Positions 1-13,791 of a stretch of 56,312 bases of DNA are shown piece after piece. The position numbers and the translations under genes are program-made. This DNA comes from Liolophura sinensis. Its lineage: Eukaryota; Mollusca; Polyplacophora; Chitonida; Chitonidae. The stretch spans positions 1-56,312 of the forward strand of contig NW_027018213.1 of assembly GCF_032854445.1 (NCBI RefSeq), given 5' to 3'. The notes beneath the pieces are model-generated. The model worked only from the letters and a program-made list of their open reading frames with translations, ran no database searches and was not told where the DNA came from. The first letter of the stretch is position 1, and the number at the start of each line of letters is the position of its first letter.

Positions 1-550
1 AACAAAAAGACCAGGCAAAAATGCAAAAGTGGAAAAAATGATCAAGTGCTGCTGACAAGAAGCTAATCCGACGTATTTTGTGACGAGAAATCGAATGGTG
101 CAAACCGCGTTGCTCTCCGACCATTACTTTTGGCTGTAGCGACAATTGAATGATCATTGATGTCATAATCACGTGCCCAGCAACGGCTCTTACTCCATGG
201 AAACCAGAGAAATTTGCAATTTTTCAATAGCTGCCGATGCCTGGCCCAATTCCGCATCTTTTGGCATCTGATAAATGTGGGTCAGTGTTCAGTTGTACTA
301 CTTACAGCACAGTGTATCAAGTACCTTGTGTTTTTCACTTACAAATGGTGTGGTTTTTTCTACACGTAGATAAAGACATTGAGACTGTCTTCGACTTAGA
401 AGTAAGGCAATTGCTGGGTGAGTTAAATGGGCTTAGCCCAAAGATTTGACGTCTTCTGGGCTACCGAAGGGCACATAACATATAGCCAAAAGTTGAATAT
501 AGTAATGACCAGTCGCGATGGTACATACTACAGTGTAGCCGATTTCAATT

Positions 551-2200
551 AACAAAAAGACCAGGCAAAAATACAAAATTCGAAAAATTGTTCCAGTGCT
601 GCTGGTAAGAGGCTAATCCGACGTATTTTGTGACGACAAATCGAATGGTGCAAACCGCGTTGCTCTCCGACCAATACTTTTGGCTGTAGTCACAATTGAA
701 TGATCATTGATGTCATATTCACGTGCCCAACAACGGCTCTTACTCCATGGAAACCAGGAAAATTTGCAATTTTTCAACAGCTGCCGATGCCTGGCTAAAT
801 TCCGCATCTTTTGGCACCTTATTCATGTGGGTCTGTTGTCAGGTGTACTTTTTTACAGCAGACTGTATCAGGTACCTTGTGATTTTTATGTACAAAAGGT
901 GTGGTTTTTCTACACGTAAATAAAGACATTGAGATTGTCTTGCACTTAGAAGTAACACAATTGCTGGGTGAGTTAAATGGGCTTGGCCCAAAGATTTCAG
1001 GTCTTCTGGGGCTACCGAAGGGCACATAACTTATAGTCAAAAGTTGAATATAGTAATGACCAGTCGCGGTTGTACAGAGTACAGTGTAGCCGATTTCAAT
1101 TAACAAAAAGACCAGGCAAAAATGCAAAAGAGGAAAAACTGTTCCAGTGCTACTAGTAAGAGGCTAATCCGACGTATTTTGTGACGACAAATCGAATGGT
1201 GCAATCCGCGTTGCTCTCCGTCCAATACTTTTGGCTGTAGCGACAATTGAATGATCATTGATGTCAAAATCACGTGCGTAGCAACGGCTCTTACTCCATG
1301 GAAACCAGGGATATTTGCAATTTTTTAACAGCTGCCGATGCCTGGCCCAATTCCGCATCTTTTGGCACCTTATTCATGTGGGTCTGTTGTCAGTTGTACT
1401 TTTTACAGCAGACTGTATCAAGTACCTTGTGATTTTTATGTACAAATTGTCTGGTTTTTCTACACGTAGATAAAGACATTGAGATTGTCTTGCACTTAGA
1501 AGTAAGACAATTGCTGGGTGAGTTAAATGGGCTTAGCCCAAAGATTTGACGTCTTCTGGGCTACCGAAGGGCACATAACTTATAGTCAAAAGTTGAACAT
1601 AGTAATGACCAGTCGCGATTGTACAGAGTACAGTGTAGCCGATTTCAATTAAAATAAAGACCAGGTAAAAATGCAAAAGTGGAAAAACTGTTCCAGTGCT
1701 GCTGGTAAGAGGCTAATACGACGTATTTTGTGACGAGAAATCGAATGGTGCAAACCGCGTTGCTCTCCGACCAATACTTTTGGCTGTAGTGACAATTGAA
1801 TGATCATTGATGTCATAATCACGTGCCCAGCAACGTCTCTTACTCCATGGAAACCAAGGAAATTTGCAATTTTTCAACAGCTGCCGATGCCTGGCTCAAT
1901 TCCGCATCTTTTGGCACCTTACTGAAGTGGGTCAGTGTTCAGTTGTACTTTTTACAGCAGACTGTATCAAGTACCTTGTGTTTTTCACGTACAAATGGTG
2001 TGGTTTTTTCTACACGTAGATAAAGACATTGAGATTGTCTTGGACTTATAAATAAGACAATTGTTGGGTAAGTTAAATGGGCTTGGCCCAAAGATTTCAG
2101 GTCTTCTGGGCTACCGAAGGGCACATAACTTATAGTCAAAAGTTGAATATAGTAATGACCAGTCGCGATTGTACAGAGTACAGTGTAGCCGGTTTCAATT
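551..2200 (+). repeat. Three-monomer block, copy 1 (monomers 2-4)
   Basis: Monomer 2 carries the start ATACAAAATTCGAAAAATTG, monomer 3 has ATGTCAAAATCACGTGCG, and monomer 4 has a changed start (AAAATAAAGACC instead of AACAAAAAGACC). The same series reappears 6,589-6,591 bp later, twelve monomers away. Later divergence includes an extra T near 853 and an extra G near 1010 in this copy. Confidence 0.8.
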
Positions 2201-2750
2201 AACAAAAACACCAGGCAAAAATGCAAAAGAGGAAAAACTGTTCCAGTGCTACTGGTAAGGGGCTAATCCGACGTATTTTGTGACGAGAAATCGAATGGTG
2301 CAATCCGCGTTGCTCTCCGACCAATACTTTTGGCTGTAGCGACAATTCAATGATCATTTATGTCATAATCACGTGCGTTGCAACGGCTCTTACTCCATGG
2401 AAACCAGGAAAATTTGCAATTTTTTAACAACTGCCGATGCCTTGCCCAATTCCGCATCTTTTGGCACCTTATAAATGTGGGTCAGTGTTTAGTTGTACTT
2501 TTTACAGCAGACTGTATCAAGTACCTTGTGTTTTATATGTACAAATGGTGTGGTTTTTCTACACGTAGATAAAGACATTGAGATTGTCTTGGACCTTAGA
2601 AATAAGACAATTGCTGGGTGAGTTAAATGGGCTTGGCCCAAAGATTTGTCGTCTTCTGGGCTACCGAAGGGCACATAACTTATAGTCAAAAGTTGAATAT
2701 AGTAATGACCAGTCGCGATTGTACAGAGTACAGTGTAGCCGGCTTCAATT

Positions 2751-5494
2751 AACAAAAACACCAGGCAAAAATGCAAAAGTGGAAAAAACTGTTCCAGTGC
2801 AACTAATAAGAGGCTAATCCGACGTATTTTGTGACGAGAATTTGAATGGTGCAATCCGCGTTGCTCTCCGACCAATACTTTTGGCTGTAGCGACAATTGA
2901 ATGATCTTTGATGTCATAATCACGTGCGTAGCAACGTCTCTTACTCCATGGAAACCAGGGAAATTTGCAATTTTTCAACAGCTGCCAATGCCTGGCTCAA
3001 TTCCGCATCTTTTGGCACCTTACTGAAGTGGGTCAGTGTTCAGTTGTACTTTTTACAGCAGACTGTATCAAGTACCTTGTGTTTTTCATGTACAAATGGT
3101 GTGGTTTTTCTACACGTAGATAAAGACATTGAGATTGTCTTTGACTTAGAAGTAAGGCAATTGCTGGGTGAGTTAAATGGGCTTGGCCCAAAGATTTGAC
3201 GTCTTCTGGGTACCGAAGGGCACATAACATATAGTCAAAAGTTGAATATAGTAATGACCAGTCGCGATGGTACATAGTACAGTGTAGCCGATTTCAATAA
3301 ACAAAAAGACCAGGCAAAAATGCAAAATTGGAAAAATTGTTCCAGTGCTGCTGACAAGAAGCTAATCCGACGTATTTTGTGACGACAAATCGAATGGTGC
3401 AAACCGCGTTGCTCTCCGACCAATACTTTTGGCTGTAGTGACAATTGAATGATCATTGATGTCATAATCACGTGTCCAGCAACGGCTCTTACTCCATGGG
3501 AACCAGGAAAATTTGCAATTTTTCAACAGCCGCCGATGCCTGGCTAAATTCCGCATCTTTTGGCACCTTATTTATGTGTGTCTGTTGTCTGTTGTACTTT
3601 TTACAGCAGACTGTATCAAGTACCTTGTGTTTTTCACGTACAAATGGTGTGGTTTTTCTACACGTAGATAAAGACATTGAGATTGTCTTGACTTAGAAAT
3701 AAGACAATTGCTGGGTGAGTTAAATGGGCTTGGCCCAAAGATTTGTCGTCTTCTGGGCTACCGAAGGGCACATAACTTATAGTCAATAGTTGAATACAGT
3801 AATGACCAGTCGCGATTGTACAGAGTACAGTGTAGCCGGTTTTAATTAACAAAAACACCAGGCAAAAATGCAAAAGTGGAAAAACTGTTTCAGTGCTACT
3901 AGTAAGAGGCTAATCCGACGTATTTTGTGACGAGAAATCGAATGGTGCAATCCGCGTTGCTCTCCGACCAATACTTTTGGCTGTAGCGACAATTGAATGA
4001 TCATTGATGTCATATTCACGTGCCCAGCAACGGCTCTTACTCCATGGAAACCAGGAAACTTTGCAATTTTTCAACAACGGCAGATCCCTGGTTAAATTCC
4101 GCATCTTTTGGCACCTTATTTATGTGGGTCTGTTGTCTGTTGTACTTTTTACAGCAGACTGTATCAAGTACCTTGTGTTTTTTATGTACAAATGGTCTGG
4201 TTTTTCTACACGTAGATAAAGACATTGAGATTGTCTTAGACTTAGGAGTAAGACAATTGCTGGGTGAGTTAAATGGGCTTAGCCCAAAGACTTGACGTCT
4301 TCTGGGCTACCGAAGGGCACATAACTTATAGTCAAAAGTTGAATATAGTAATGACCAGTCGCGATTGTACAGAGTACAGTGTAGCCGGCTTCAATTAACA
4401 AAACACCAGGCAAAAATGCAAAAGTGGAAAAACTGTTCCAGTGCAACTAGTAAGAGGCTAATCCGACGTATTTTGTGACGAGAATTTGAATGGTGCAATC
4501 CGCGTTGCTCTCCGACCAATACTTTTGGCTGTAGCGACAATTGAATGATCTTTGATGTCATAATCACGTGCGTAGCAACGTCTCTTACTCCATGGAAACC
4601 AGGGAAATTTGCAATTTTTTCAACAGCCTGCCGATTCCTGGCTCAATTCCGCATCTTTTGGCACCTTACTGAAGTGGGTCAGTGTTCAGTTGTACTTTTT
4701 ACAGCAGACTGTATCAAGTACCTTGTGTTTTTCATGTACAAATGGTGTGGTTTTTCTACACGTAGATAAAGACATTGAGATTGTCTTTGACTTAGAAGTA
4801 AGGCAATTGCTGGGTGAGTTAAATGGGCTTGGCCCAAAGATTTGACGTCTTCTGGGTTACCGAAGGGCACATAACATATAGTCAAAAGTTGAATATAGTA
4901 ATGACCAGTCGCGATGGTACATAGTACAGTGTAGCCGATTTCAATAAACAAAAAGACCAGGCAAAAATGCAAAATTGGAAAAATTGTTCCAGTGCTGCTG
5001 ACAAGAAGCTAATCCGACGTATTTTGTGACGAGAAATCGAATGGTGCAATCCGCGTTGCTCTCCGACCAATACTTTTGGCTGTAGCGACAATTGAATGAT
5101 CATTTATGTCATAATCACGTGCCCAGCAACGGCTCTTACTCCATGGAAACCAGGAAACTTTGCAATTTTTCAACAACGGCAGATCCCTGGTTAAATTCCG
5201 CATCTTTTGGCACCTTATTTATGTGGGTCTGTTGTCTGTTGTACTTTTTACAGCAGACTGTATCAAGTACCTAGTGTTTTTTATGTACAAATGGTCTGGT
5301 TTTTCTACACGTAGATAAAGACATTGAGATTGTCTTAGACTTAGAAGTAAGACAATTGCTGGGTGAGTTAAATGGGCTTAGCCCAAAGACTTGACGTCTT
5401 CTGGCTACCGAAGGGCACATAACTTATAGTCAAAAGTTGAATATAGTAATGACCAGTCGCGATTGTACAGAGTACAGTGTAGCCGATTTCAATT
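2751..5494 (+). repeat. Mixed block with 3- and 2-monomer duplications (monomers 6-10)
   Basis: Monomers 6 and 9 share GAGAATTTGAATGG, GATCTTTGATG and GATGGTACATAG about 1,646 bp apart. The first part of monomers 7 and 10 shares GCTGACAAGAAGC. The second half of monomers 8 and 10 shares CAACAACGGCAGATCCCTGG and GCCCAAAGACTTGACG, 1,099 bp apart. The block therefore looks like short overlapping duplications with exchange inside units. Confidence 0.7.
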
Positions 5495-7456
5495 AACAAA
5501 AAGACCAGGTAAAAATGCAAAAGTGGAAAAACTGTTCCAGTGCTGCTGGTAAGAGGCTAATCCGACGTATTTTGTGACGAGAAATCGAATGGTGCAAACC
5601 GCGTTGCTCTCCGACCAATACTTTTGGCTGTAGCGACAATTGAATGATCATTGATGTCATAATCACGTGCCCAGCAACGCCTCTTACTCCATGGAAACCA
5701 GGGAAATTTGCAATTTTTCAATAGCTGCCGATGCCTGGCCCAATTCCGCATCTTTTGGCATCTGATAAATGTGGGTCAGTGTTCAGTTGTACTACTTACA
5801 GCACACTGTATCAAGTACCTTGTGTTTTTTATGTACAAATGGTGTGGTTTTTCTACACGTAGATAAAGACATTGAGATTGTCTTCGACTTAGAAGTAAGG
5901 CAATTGCTGGGTGAGTTAAATGGGCTTGGCCCAAAGATTTCATGTCTTCTGGGCTACCGAAGGGCACATAACTTATAGTCAAAAGTTGAATATAGTAATG
6001 ACCAGTCGCGATTGTACAGAGTACAGTGTAGCCGATTTCAATTAACAAAAAGACCAGGCAAAAATACAAAATTCGAAAAATTGTTCCAGTGCTGCTGGTA
6101 AGAGGCTAATCCGACGTATTTTGTGACGACAAATCGAATGGTGCAAACCGCGTTGCTCTCCGACCAATACTTTTGGCTGAACTCACAATTGAATGATCAT
6201 TGATGTCATATTCACGTGCCCAACAACGGCTCTTACTCCATGGAAACCAGGAAAATTTGCAATTTTTCAACAGCTGCCGATGCCTGGCTAAATTCCGCAT
6301 CTTTTGGCACCTTATTCATGTGGGTCTGTTGTCAGGTGTACTTTTTACAGCAGACTGTATCAAGTACCTTGTGTTTTTTATGTACAAATGGTCTGGTTTT
6401 TCTACACGTAGATAAAGACATTGAGATTGTCTTAGACTTAGAAGTAAGACAATTGGTGGGTGAGTTAAATGGGCTTAGCCCAAAGACTTGACGTCTTCTG
6501 GGCTACCGAAGGGCACATAACTTATAGTCAAAAGTTGAATATAGTAATGACCAGTCGCGACTGTACAGAGTACAGTGTAGCCGATTTCAATTAACAAAAA
6601 GACCAGGTAAAAATGCAAAAGTGGAAAAACTGTTCCAGTGCTGCTGGTAAGAGGCTAATCCGACGTATTTTGTGACGAGAAATCGAATGGTGCAAACCGC
6701 GTTGCTCTCCGACCAATACTTTTGGCTGTAGCGACAATTGAATGATCATTGATGTCATAATCACGTGCCCAGCAACGGCTCTTACTCCATGGAAACCAGG
6801 GAAATTTGCAATTTTTCAATAGCTGCCGATGCCTGGCCCAATTCCGCATCTTTTGGCATCTGATAAATGTGGGTCAGTGTTCAGTTGTACTACTTACAGC
6901 ACACTGTATGAAGTACCTTGTGTTTTTTATGTACAAATGGTGTGGTTTTTCTACACGTAGATAAAGACATTGAGATTGTCTTCGACTTAGAAGTAAGGCA
7001 ATTGCTGGGTGAGTTAAATGGGCTTGGCCCAAAGATTTCATGTCTTCTGGGCTACCGAAGGGCACATAACTTATAGTCAAAAGTTGAATATAGTAATGAC
7101 CAGTCGCGATTGTACAGAGTACAGTGTAGCCGATTTCAATTAACAAAAAGACCAGGCAAAAATACAAAATTCGAAAAATTGTTCCAGTGCTGCTGGTAAG
7201 AGGCTAATCCGACGTATTTTGTGACGACAAATCGAATGGTGCAAACCGCGTTGCTCTCCGACCAATACTTTTGGCTGTAGTCACAACTGAATGATCATTG
7301 ATGTCATATTCACGTGCCCAACAACGGCTCTTACTCCATGGAAACCAGGAAAATTTGCAATTTTTCAACAGCTGCCGATGCCTGGCTAAATTCCGCATCT
7401 TTTGGCACCTTATTCATGTGGGTCTGTTGTCAGGTGTACTTTTTACAGCAGACTGT
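5260..7456 (+). repeat. Tandem dimer duplication, 1,098-bp unit
   Basis: Monomers 11 and 13 are nearly identical, including the unusual CATCTGATAAATGTGGG and CTACTTACAGCACACTG. The second halves of monomers 10 and 12, and the first halves of 12 and 14, also match at a shift of 1,098. Monomer 12 is therefore a junction: its first half, up to about GTCAGGTGTAC (6340), matches monomers 14 and 2, and its second half matches monomers 8 and 10. The boundaries are placed in shared sequence and could move by some tens of bases. A few substitutions separate the copies, such as GGCTGAACTC near 6176. Confidence 0.75.
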
Positions 7457-8788
7457 ATCAGGTACCTTGTGATTTTTATGTACAAATGGTGTGGTTTTTC
7501 TACACGTAAATAAAGACATTGAGATTGTCTTGCACTTAGAAGTAACACAATTGCTGGGTGAGTTAAATGGGCTTGGCCCAAAGATTTCAGGTCTTCTGGG
7601 CTACCGAAGGGCACATAACTTATAGTCAAAAGTTGAATATAGTAATGACCAGTCGCGGTTGTACAGAGTACAGTGTAGCCGATTTCAATTAACAAAAAGA
7701 CCAGGCAAAAATGCAAAAGAGGAAAAACTGTTCCAGTGCTACTAGTAAGAGGCTAATCCGACGTATTTTGTGACGAGAAATCGAATGGTGCAATCCGCGT
7801 TGCTCTCCGACCAATACTTTTGGCTGTAGCGACAATTGAATGATCATTGATGTCAAAATCACGTGCGTAGCAACGGCTCTTACTCCATGGAAACCAGGGA
7901 TATTTGCAATTTTTTAACAGCTGCCGATGCCTGGCCCAATTCCGCATCTTTTGGCACCTTATTCTAGTGGGTCTGTTGTCAGTTGTACTTTTTACAGCAG
8001 ACTGTATCAAGTACCTTGTGATTTTTATGTACAAAAGGTGTGGTTTTTCTACACGTAGATAAAGACATTGAGATTGTCTTGGACTTAGAAGTAAGACAAT
8101 TGCTGGGTGAGTTAAATGGGCTTAGCCCAAAGATTTCAGGTCTTCTGGGCTACCGAAGGGCACATAACTTATAGTCAAAAGTTGAACATAGTAATGACCA
8201 GTCGCGATTGTACAGAGTACAGTGTAGCCGATTTTAATTAAATTAAAGACCAGGTAAAAATGCAAAAGTGGAAAAACTGTTCCATTGCTGCTGGTAAGAG
8301 GCTAATCCGACGTATTTTGTGACGAGAAATCGAATGGTGCAAACCGCGTTGCTCTCCGACCAATACTTTTGGCTGTAGTGACAATTGAATGATCATTGAT
8401 GTCATAATCACGTGCCCAGCAACGTCTCTTACTCCATGGAAACCAGGGAAATTTGCAATTTTTCAACAGCTGCCGATGCCTGGCTCAATTCCGCATCTTT
8501 TGGCACCTTACTGAAGTGGGTCAGTGTTCAGTTGTACTTTTTACAGCAGACTGTATCAAGTACCTTGTGTTTTTCACGTACAAATGGTGTGGTTTTTCTG
8601 CACGTAGATAAAGACATTGAGATTGTCTTTGACTTAGAAGTAAGGCAATTGCTGGGTGAGTTAAATGGGCTTAGCCCAAAGATTTGACGTCTTCTGGGCT
8701 ACCGAAGGGCACATAACATATAGTCAAAAGTTGAATATAGTAATGACCAGTCGCGATGGTACATACTACAGTGTAGCCGGTTTCAATT
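7142..8788 (+). repeat. Three-monomer block, copy 2 (monomers 14-16)
   Basis: This repeats monomers 2-4 in the same order. The shared odd start of the third unit (loss of the C in AACAAA, here AAATTAAAGACC) is a strong sign of common descent rather than chance. Monomer 17 (8789) is again of the monomer-2 type, so the order after the block is different from that after copy 1. Confidence 0.8.
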
Positions 8789-11700
8789 AACAAAAAGACC
8801 GGGCAAAAATACAAAATTCGAAAAATTGTTCCAGTGCTGCTGGTAAGAGGCTAATCCGACGTATTTTGTGACGACAAATCGAATGGTGCAAACCGCGTTG
8901 CTCTCCGACCAATACTTTTGGCTGTAGTCACAATTGAATGATCATTGATGTCATATTCACGTGCCCAACAACGGCTCTTACTCCATGGAAACCAGGAAAA
9001 TTTGCAATTTTTCAACAGCTGCCGATGCCTGGCTAAATTCCGCATCTTTTGGCACCTTATTCATGTGGGTCTGTTGTCAGGTGTACTTTTTACAGCAGAC
9101 TGTATCAGGTACCTTGTGATTTTTATGTACAAAAGGTGTGGTTTTTCTACACGTAAATAAAGACATTGAGATTGTCTTGCACTTAGAAGTAACACAATTG
9201 CTGGGTGAGTTAAATGGGCTTGGCCCAAAGATTTCAAGTCTTCTGGGCTACCGAAGGGCACATAACTTATAGTCAAAAGTTGAATATAGTAATGACCAGT
9301 CGCGGTTGTACAGAGTACAGTGTAGCCGATTTCAATTAACAAAAAGACCAGGTAAAAATGCAAAAGTGGAAAAACTGTTCCAGTGCTGCTGGTAAGAGGC
9401 TAATCCGACGTATTTTGTGACGAGAAATCGAATGGTGCAAGTCGCGTTGCTCTCCGACCAATACTTTTGGCTGTAGTGACAATTGAATGATCATTGATGT
9501 CATAATCACGTGCCCATCAACGTCTCTTACTCCATGGAAACCAGGGAAATTTGCAATTTTTCAACACCTGCCGATGCCTGGCTCAATTCCGCATCTTTTG
9601 GCACCTTACTCAAGTGGGTCATTGTTCAGTTGTACTTTTTACAGCAGACTGTATCAAGTACCTTGTGTTTTTCATGTACAAATGGTGTGGTTTTTCTACA
9701 CGTAGATAAAGACATTGAGATTGTCTTGCACTTAGAAGTAAGGCAATTGCTGGGTGAGTTAAATGGGCTTGGCCCAAAGATTTGTCGTCTTCTGGGCTAC
9801 CGAAGGGCACATAACTTATAGTCAAAAGTTGAATATAGTAATGACCAGTCGCGAATGTACAGAGTACCATGTTGCCGATTTCAATTAACAAAAAGACCAG
9901 GCAAAAATGCAAAAGTGGAAAAACTGTTCCAGTACTGCTGGTAAGAGGCTAATCCGACGTATTTTGTGACGAGAAATCGAATGGTGCAAACCGCGTTGCT
10001 CTCCGACCAATACTTTTGGCTGTAGCGACAATTGAATGATCATTTATGTCATAATCACGTGCGTAGCAACGGCTCTTACTCCATGGAAACCAGGGATATT
10101 TGCAATTTTTTAACAGCTGCCGATGCCTGGCCCAATTCCGCATCTTTTGTCACCTTATTTATGAGGGTCTGTTGTCAGTTGTACTTTTTACAGCAGACTG
10201 TATCAAGTACCTTGTGTTTTTTATGTACAAATGGTGTGGTTTTTCTACACGTAGATAAAGACATTGAGATTGTCTTGGACTTAGAAATAAGGCAATTGCT
10301 GGGTGAGTTAAATGGGCTTGGCCCAAAGATTTGACGTCTTCTGGGCTACCGAAGGGCACATAACATATAGCCAAAAGTTGAATATAGTAATGATCAGTCG
10401 CGATGGTACATACTACAGTGTAGCCGATTTCAATTAACAAAAAGACCAGGCAAAAATACAAAATTCGAAAAATTGTTCCAGTGCTGCTGGTAAGAGGCTA
10501 ATCCGACGTATTTTGTGACGACAAATCGAATGGTGCAAACCGCGTTGCTCTCCGACCAATACTTTTGGCTGTAGCGACAATTGAATGATCATTGATGTCA
10601 TAATCACGTGCCCAGCAACGGCTCTTACTCCATGGAAACCAGGGATCTTTGCAATTTTTTAACAGCTGCCGATGCCTGGCCCAATTCCGCATCTTTTGGA
10701 ACCTTATAAATGTGGGTCAGTGTTCAGTTGTACTTTTTACAGCAGACTGTATCAAGTACCTTCTGTTTTTCACGTACAAATGGTGTGGTTTTTCTACACG
10801 TAGATAAAGACATTGAGATTGTCTTGGACTTAGAAGTAAGGCAATTGCTGGGTGAGTTAAATGGGCTTGGCCCAAAGATTTCAGGTCTTCTGGGCTACCG
10901 AAGGGCACGTAACTTATAGTCAATAGTTAAATATAGTAATGACCAGTCGCGATTGTACAGAGTACAGTGTAGCCGGTTTCGATTAACAAAAACACCAGGC
11001 AAAAATGCAAAAGTGGAAAAACTGTTCCAGTGCTACTAGTAAGAGGCTAATCCGACGTATTTTGTGACGAGTAATCGAATGGTGCAATCCGCGTTGCTCT
11101 CCGACCAATACTTTTGGCTGTAGCGACAATTAAATGATCATTTATGTCATAATCACGTGCGTAGCAACGGCTCTTACTCCATGGAAACCAGGGATATTTG
11201 CAATTTTTTAACAGCTGCCGATGCCTGGCCCAATTCCGCATCTTTTGGCACCTTATTCATGTGGGTCTGTTGTCAGTTGTACTTTTTACAGCAGACTGTA
11301 TCAAGTACCTTGTGATTTTTATGTACAAAAGGTGTGGTTTTTCTACACGTAGATAAAGACATTGAGATTGTCTTGCACTTAGAAGTAAGACAATTGCTGG
11401 GTGAGTTAAATTGGCTTAGCCCAAAGATTTGACGTCTTCTGGGCTACCGAAGGGCACATAACTTATAGTCAAAAGTTGAATATAGTAATGACCAGTCGCG
11501 ATTGTACAGAGTACAGTGTAGCCGATTTCAATTAACAAGAAGACCAGGTAAAAATGCAAAAGTGGAAAAACTGTTCCAGTGCTGCTGGTAAGAGGCTAAT
11601 CCGACGTATTTTGTGACGAGAAATCGAATGGTGGAAACCGCGTTGCTCTCCGACCAATACTTTTGTCTGTAGTGACAATTGAATGATCATTGATGTCATA

Positions 11701-13180
11701 ATCACGTGCCCAGCAACGTCTCTTACTCCATGGAAACCAGGGACATTTGCAATTTTTCAACAGCTGCCGATGCCTGGCTAAATTCCGCATCTTTTGGCAC
11801 CTTACTGAAGTGGGTCAGTGTTCAGTTGTACTTTTTACAGCAGACTGTATCAAGTACCTTGTGTTTTTCACGTACAAATGGTGTGGTTTTTCTACACGTA
11901 GATAAAGACATTGAGATTGTCTTGCACTTAGAAGTAACACAATTGCTGGGTGAGTTAAATGCGCTTAGCCCAAAGATTTCAGGTCTTCTGGGCTACCGAA
12001 GGGCACATAACTTATAGTGAAAAGTTGAATATAGTAATGACCAGTCGCGATTGTACAGAGTACAGTGTAGTCGATTTCAATTAACAAAAAGACCAGGCAA
12101 AAATGCAAAAGTGGAAAAACTGTTCCAGTGCTGCTGATAAGAGGCTAATCCGACGTATTTTGTGACGAGAAATCGAATGGTGCAATCCGCGTTGCTCTCC
12201 GACCAATACTTTTGGCTGTAGTGACAATTGAATGATCATTTATGTCATAATCACGTGCCCAGCAACGTCTCTTACTCCATGGAAACCAGGGAAATTTGCA
12301 ATTTTTTAACAGCTGCCGATGCCTGGCTCAATTCCGCATCTTTTGGCACCTTACAGAAGTGGGTCAGTGTTCAGTTGTACTTTTTACAGCAGACTGTATC
12401 AAGTACCTTGTATTTTTCACGTACAAATGGTGTGGTTTTTCTACACGTAGATAAAGACATTGAGATTGTCTTGGACTTAGAAATAAGACAATTGTTGGGT
12501 GAGTTAAATGGGCTTGGCCCAAAGATTTCAGGTCTTCTGGGCTACCGAAGGGCACATAACTTATAGTCAAAAGTTGAATATAGTAATGACCAGTCGCGAT
12601 TGTACAGAGTACAGTGTAGCCGGTTTCAATTAACAAAAACACCAGGCAAAAATGCAAAAGTGGAAAAACTGTTCCAGTGCTACTAGTAAGAGGCTAATCC
12701 GACGTATTTTGTGACGAGAAATCGAATGGTACAATCCGCGTTGCTCTCCGACCAATACTTTTGGCTGTAGCGACAATTCAATGATCATTGATGTCATAAT
12801 CACGTGCCCAGCAACGGCTCTTACTCCATGGAAACCAGGGATATTTGCAATTTTTTAACAGCTGCCGATGCCTGGCTCAATTCCGCATCTTTTGGCACCT
12901 TACTGAAGTGGGTCAGTGTTCAGTTGTACTTTTTACAGCAAACTGTATCAAGTACCTTGTGTTTTTCACGTACAAATGGTGTGGTTTTTCTACACGTAGA
13001 TAAAGACATTGGGATTGTCTTTGACTTAGAAGTAAGGCAATTGCTGGGTGAGTTAAATGGGCTTAGCCCAAAGATTTGTCGTCTTCTGGGCTACCGAAGG
13101 GCACATAACTTATAGTGAAAAGTTGAATATAGTAATGACCAGTCGCGATTGTACAGAGTACAGTGTAGCCGATTTCAATT

Positions 13181-13729
13181 AACAAAAAGACCAGGCAAAA
13201 ATGCAAAAGTGGAAAAAATGATCAAGTGCTGCTGACAAGAGGCTTATCCGACGTATTTTGTGACGAGAAATCGAATGGTGCAAACCGCTTTGCTCTCCGA
13301 CCAATACTTTTGGCTGTAGCGACAATTCAATGATCATTTATGTCATAATCACGTGCCCAGCAACGGCTCTTACTCCATGGAAACCAGGGAAATTTGCAAT
13401 TTTTCAACAGCTGCCGATGCCTGGCCCAATTCCGCATCTTTTGGCATCTGATAAATGTGGGTCAGTTGTCAGGTGTACTTTTTACAGCAGACTGTATCAG
13501 GTACCTTGTGATTTTTATGTACAAAAGGTGTGGTTTTTCTACACGTAAATAAAGACATTGAGATTGTCTTGCACTTAGAAGTAACACAATTGCTGGGTGA
13601 GTTAAATGGGCTTGGCCCAAAGATTTCAGGTCTTCTGATCTACCGAAGGGCACATAACTTATAGTCAAAAGTTGAATATAGTAATGACCAGTCGCGGTTG
13701 TACAGAGTACAGTGTAGCCGATTTCAATT
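13181..13729 (+). repeat. Chimeric monomer (no. 25)
   Basis: The first half shares rare features with monomer 1: GTGGAAAAAATGATCAAGTG, GCTGACAAG and TTGGCATCTGATAAATG. The second half shares features with monomers 2 and 14: GTTGTCAGGTGTAC, TATCAGGTACC, GTGATTTTTATG and GTAACACAATTG. The switch falls in GTGGGTCAGTTGTC at about 13457-13470. The length stays 549, as expected for an in-register exchange. Confidence 0.8.
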
Positions 13730-13791
13730 AACAAAAAGACCAGGCAAAAATGCAAAAGAGGAAAAACTGTTCCAGTGCTACTAGTAAGAGG

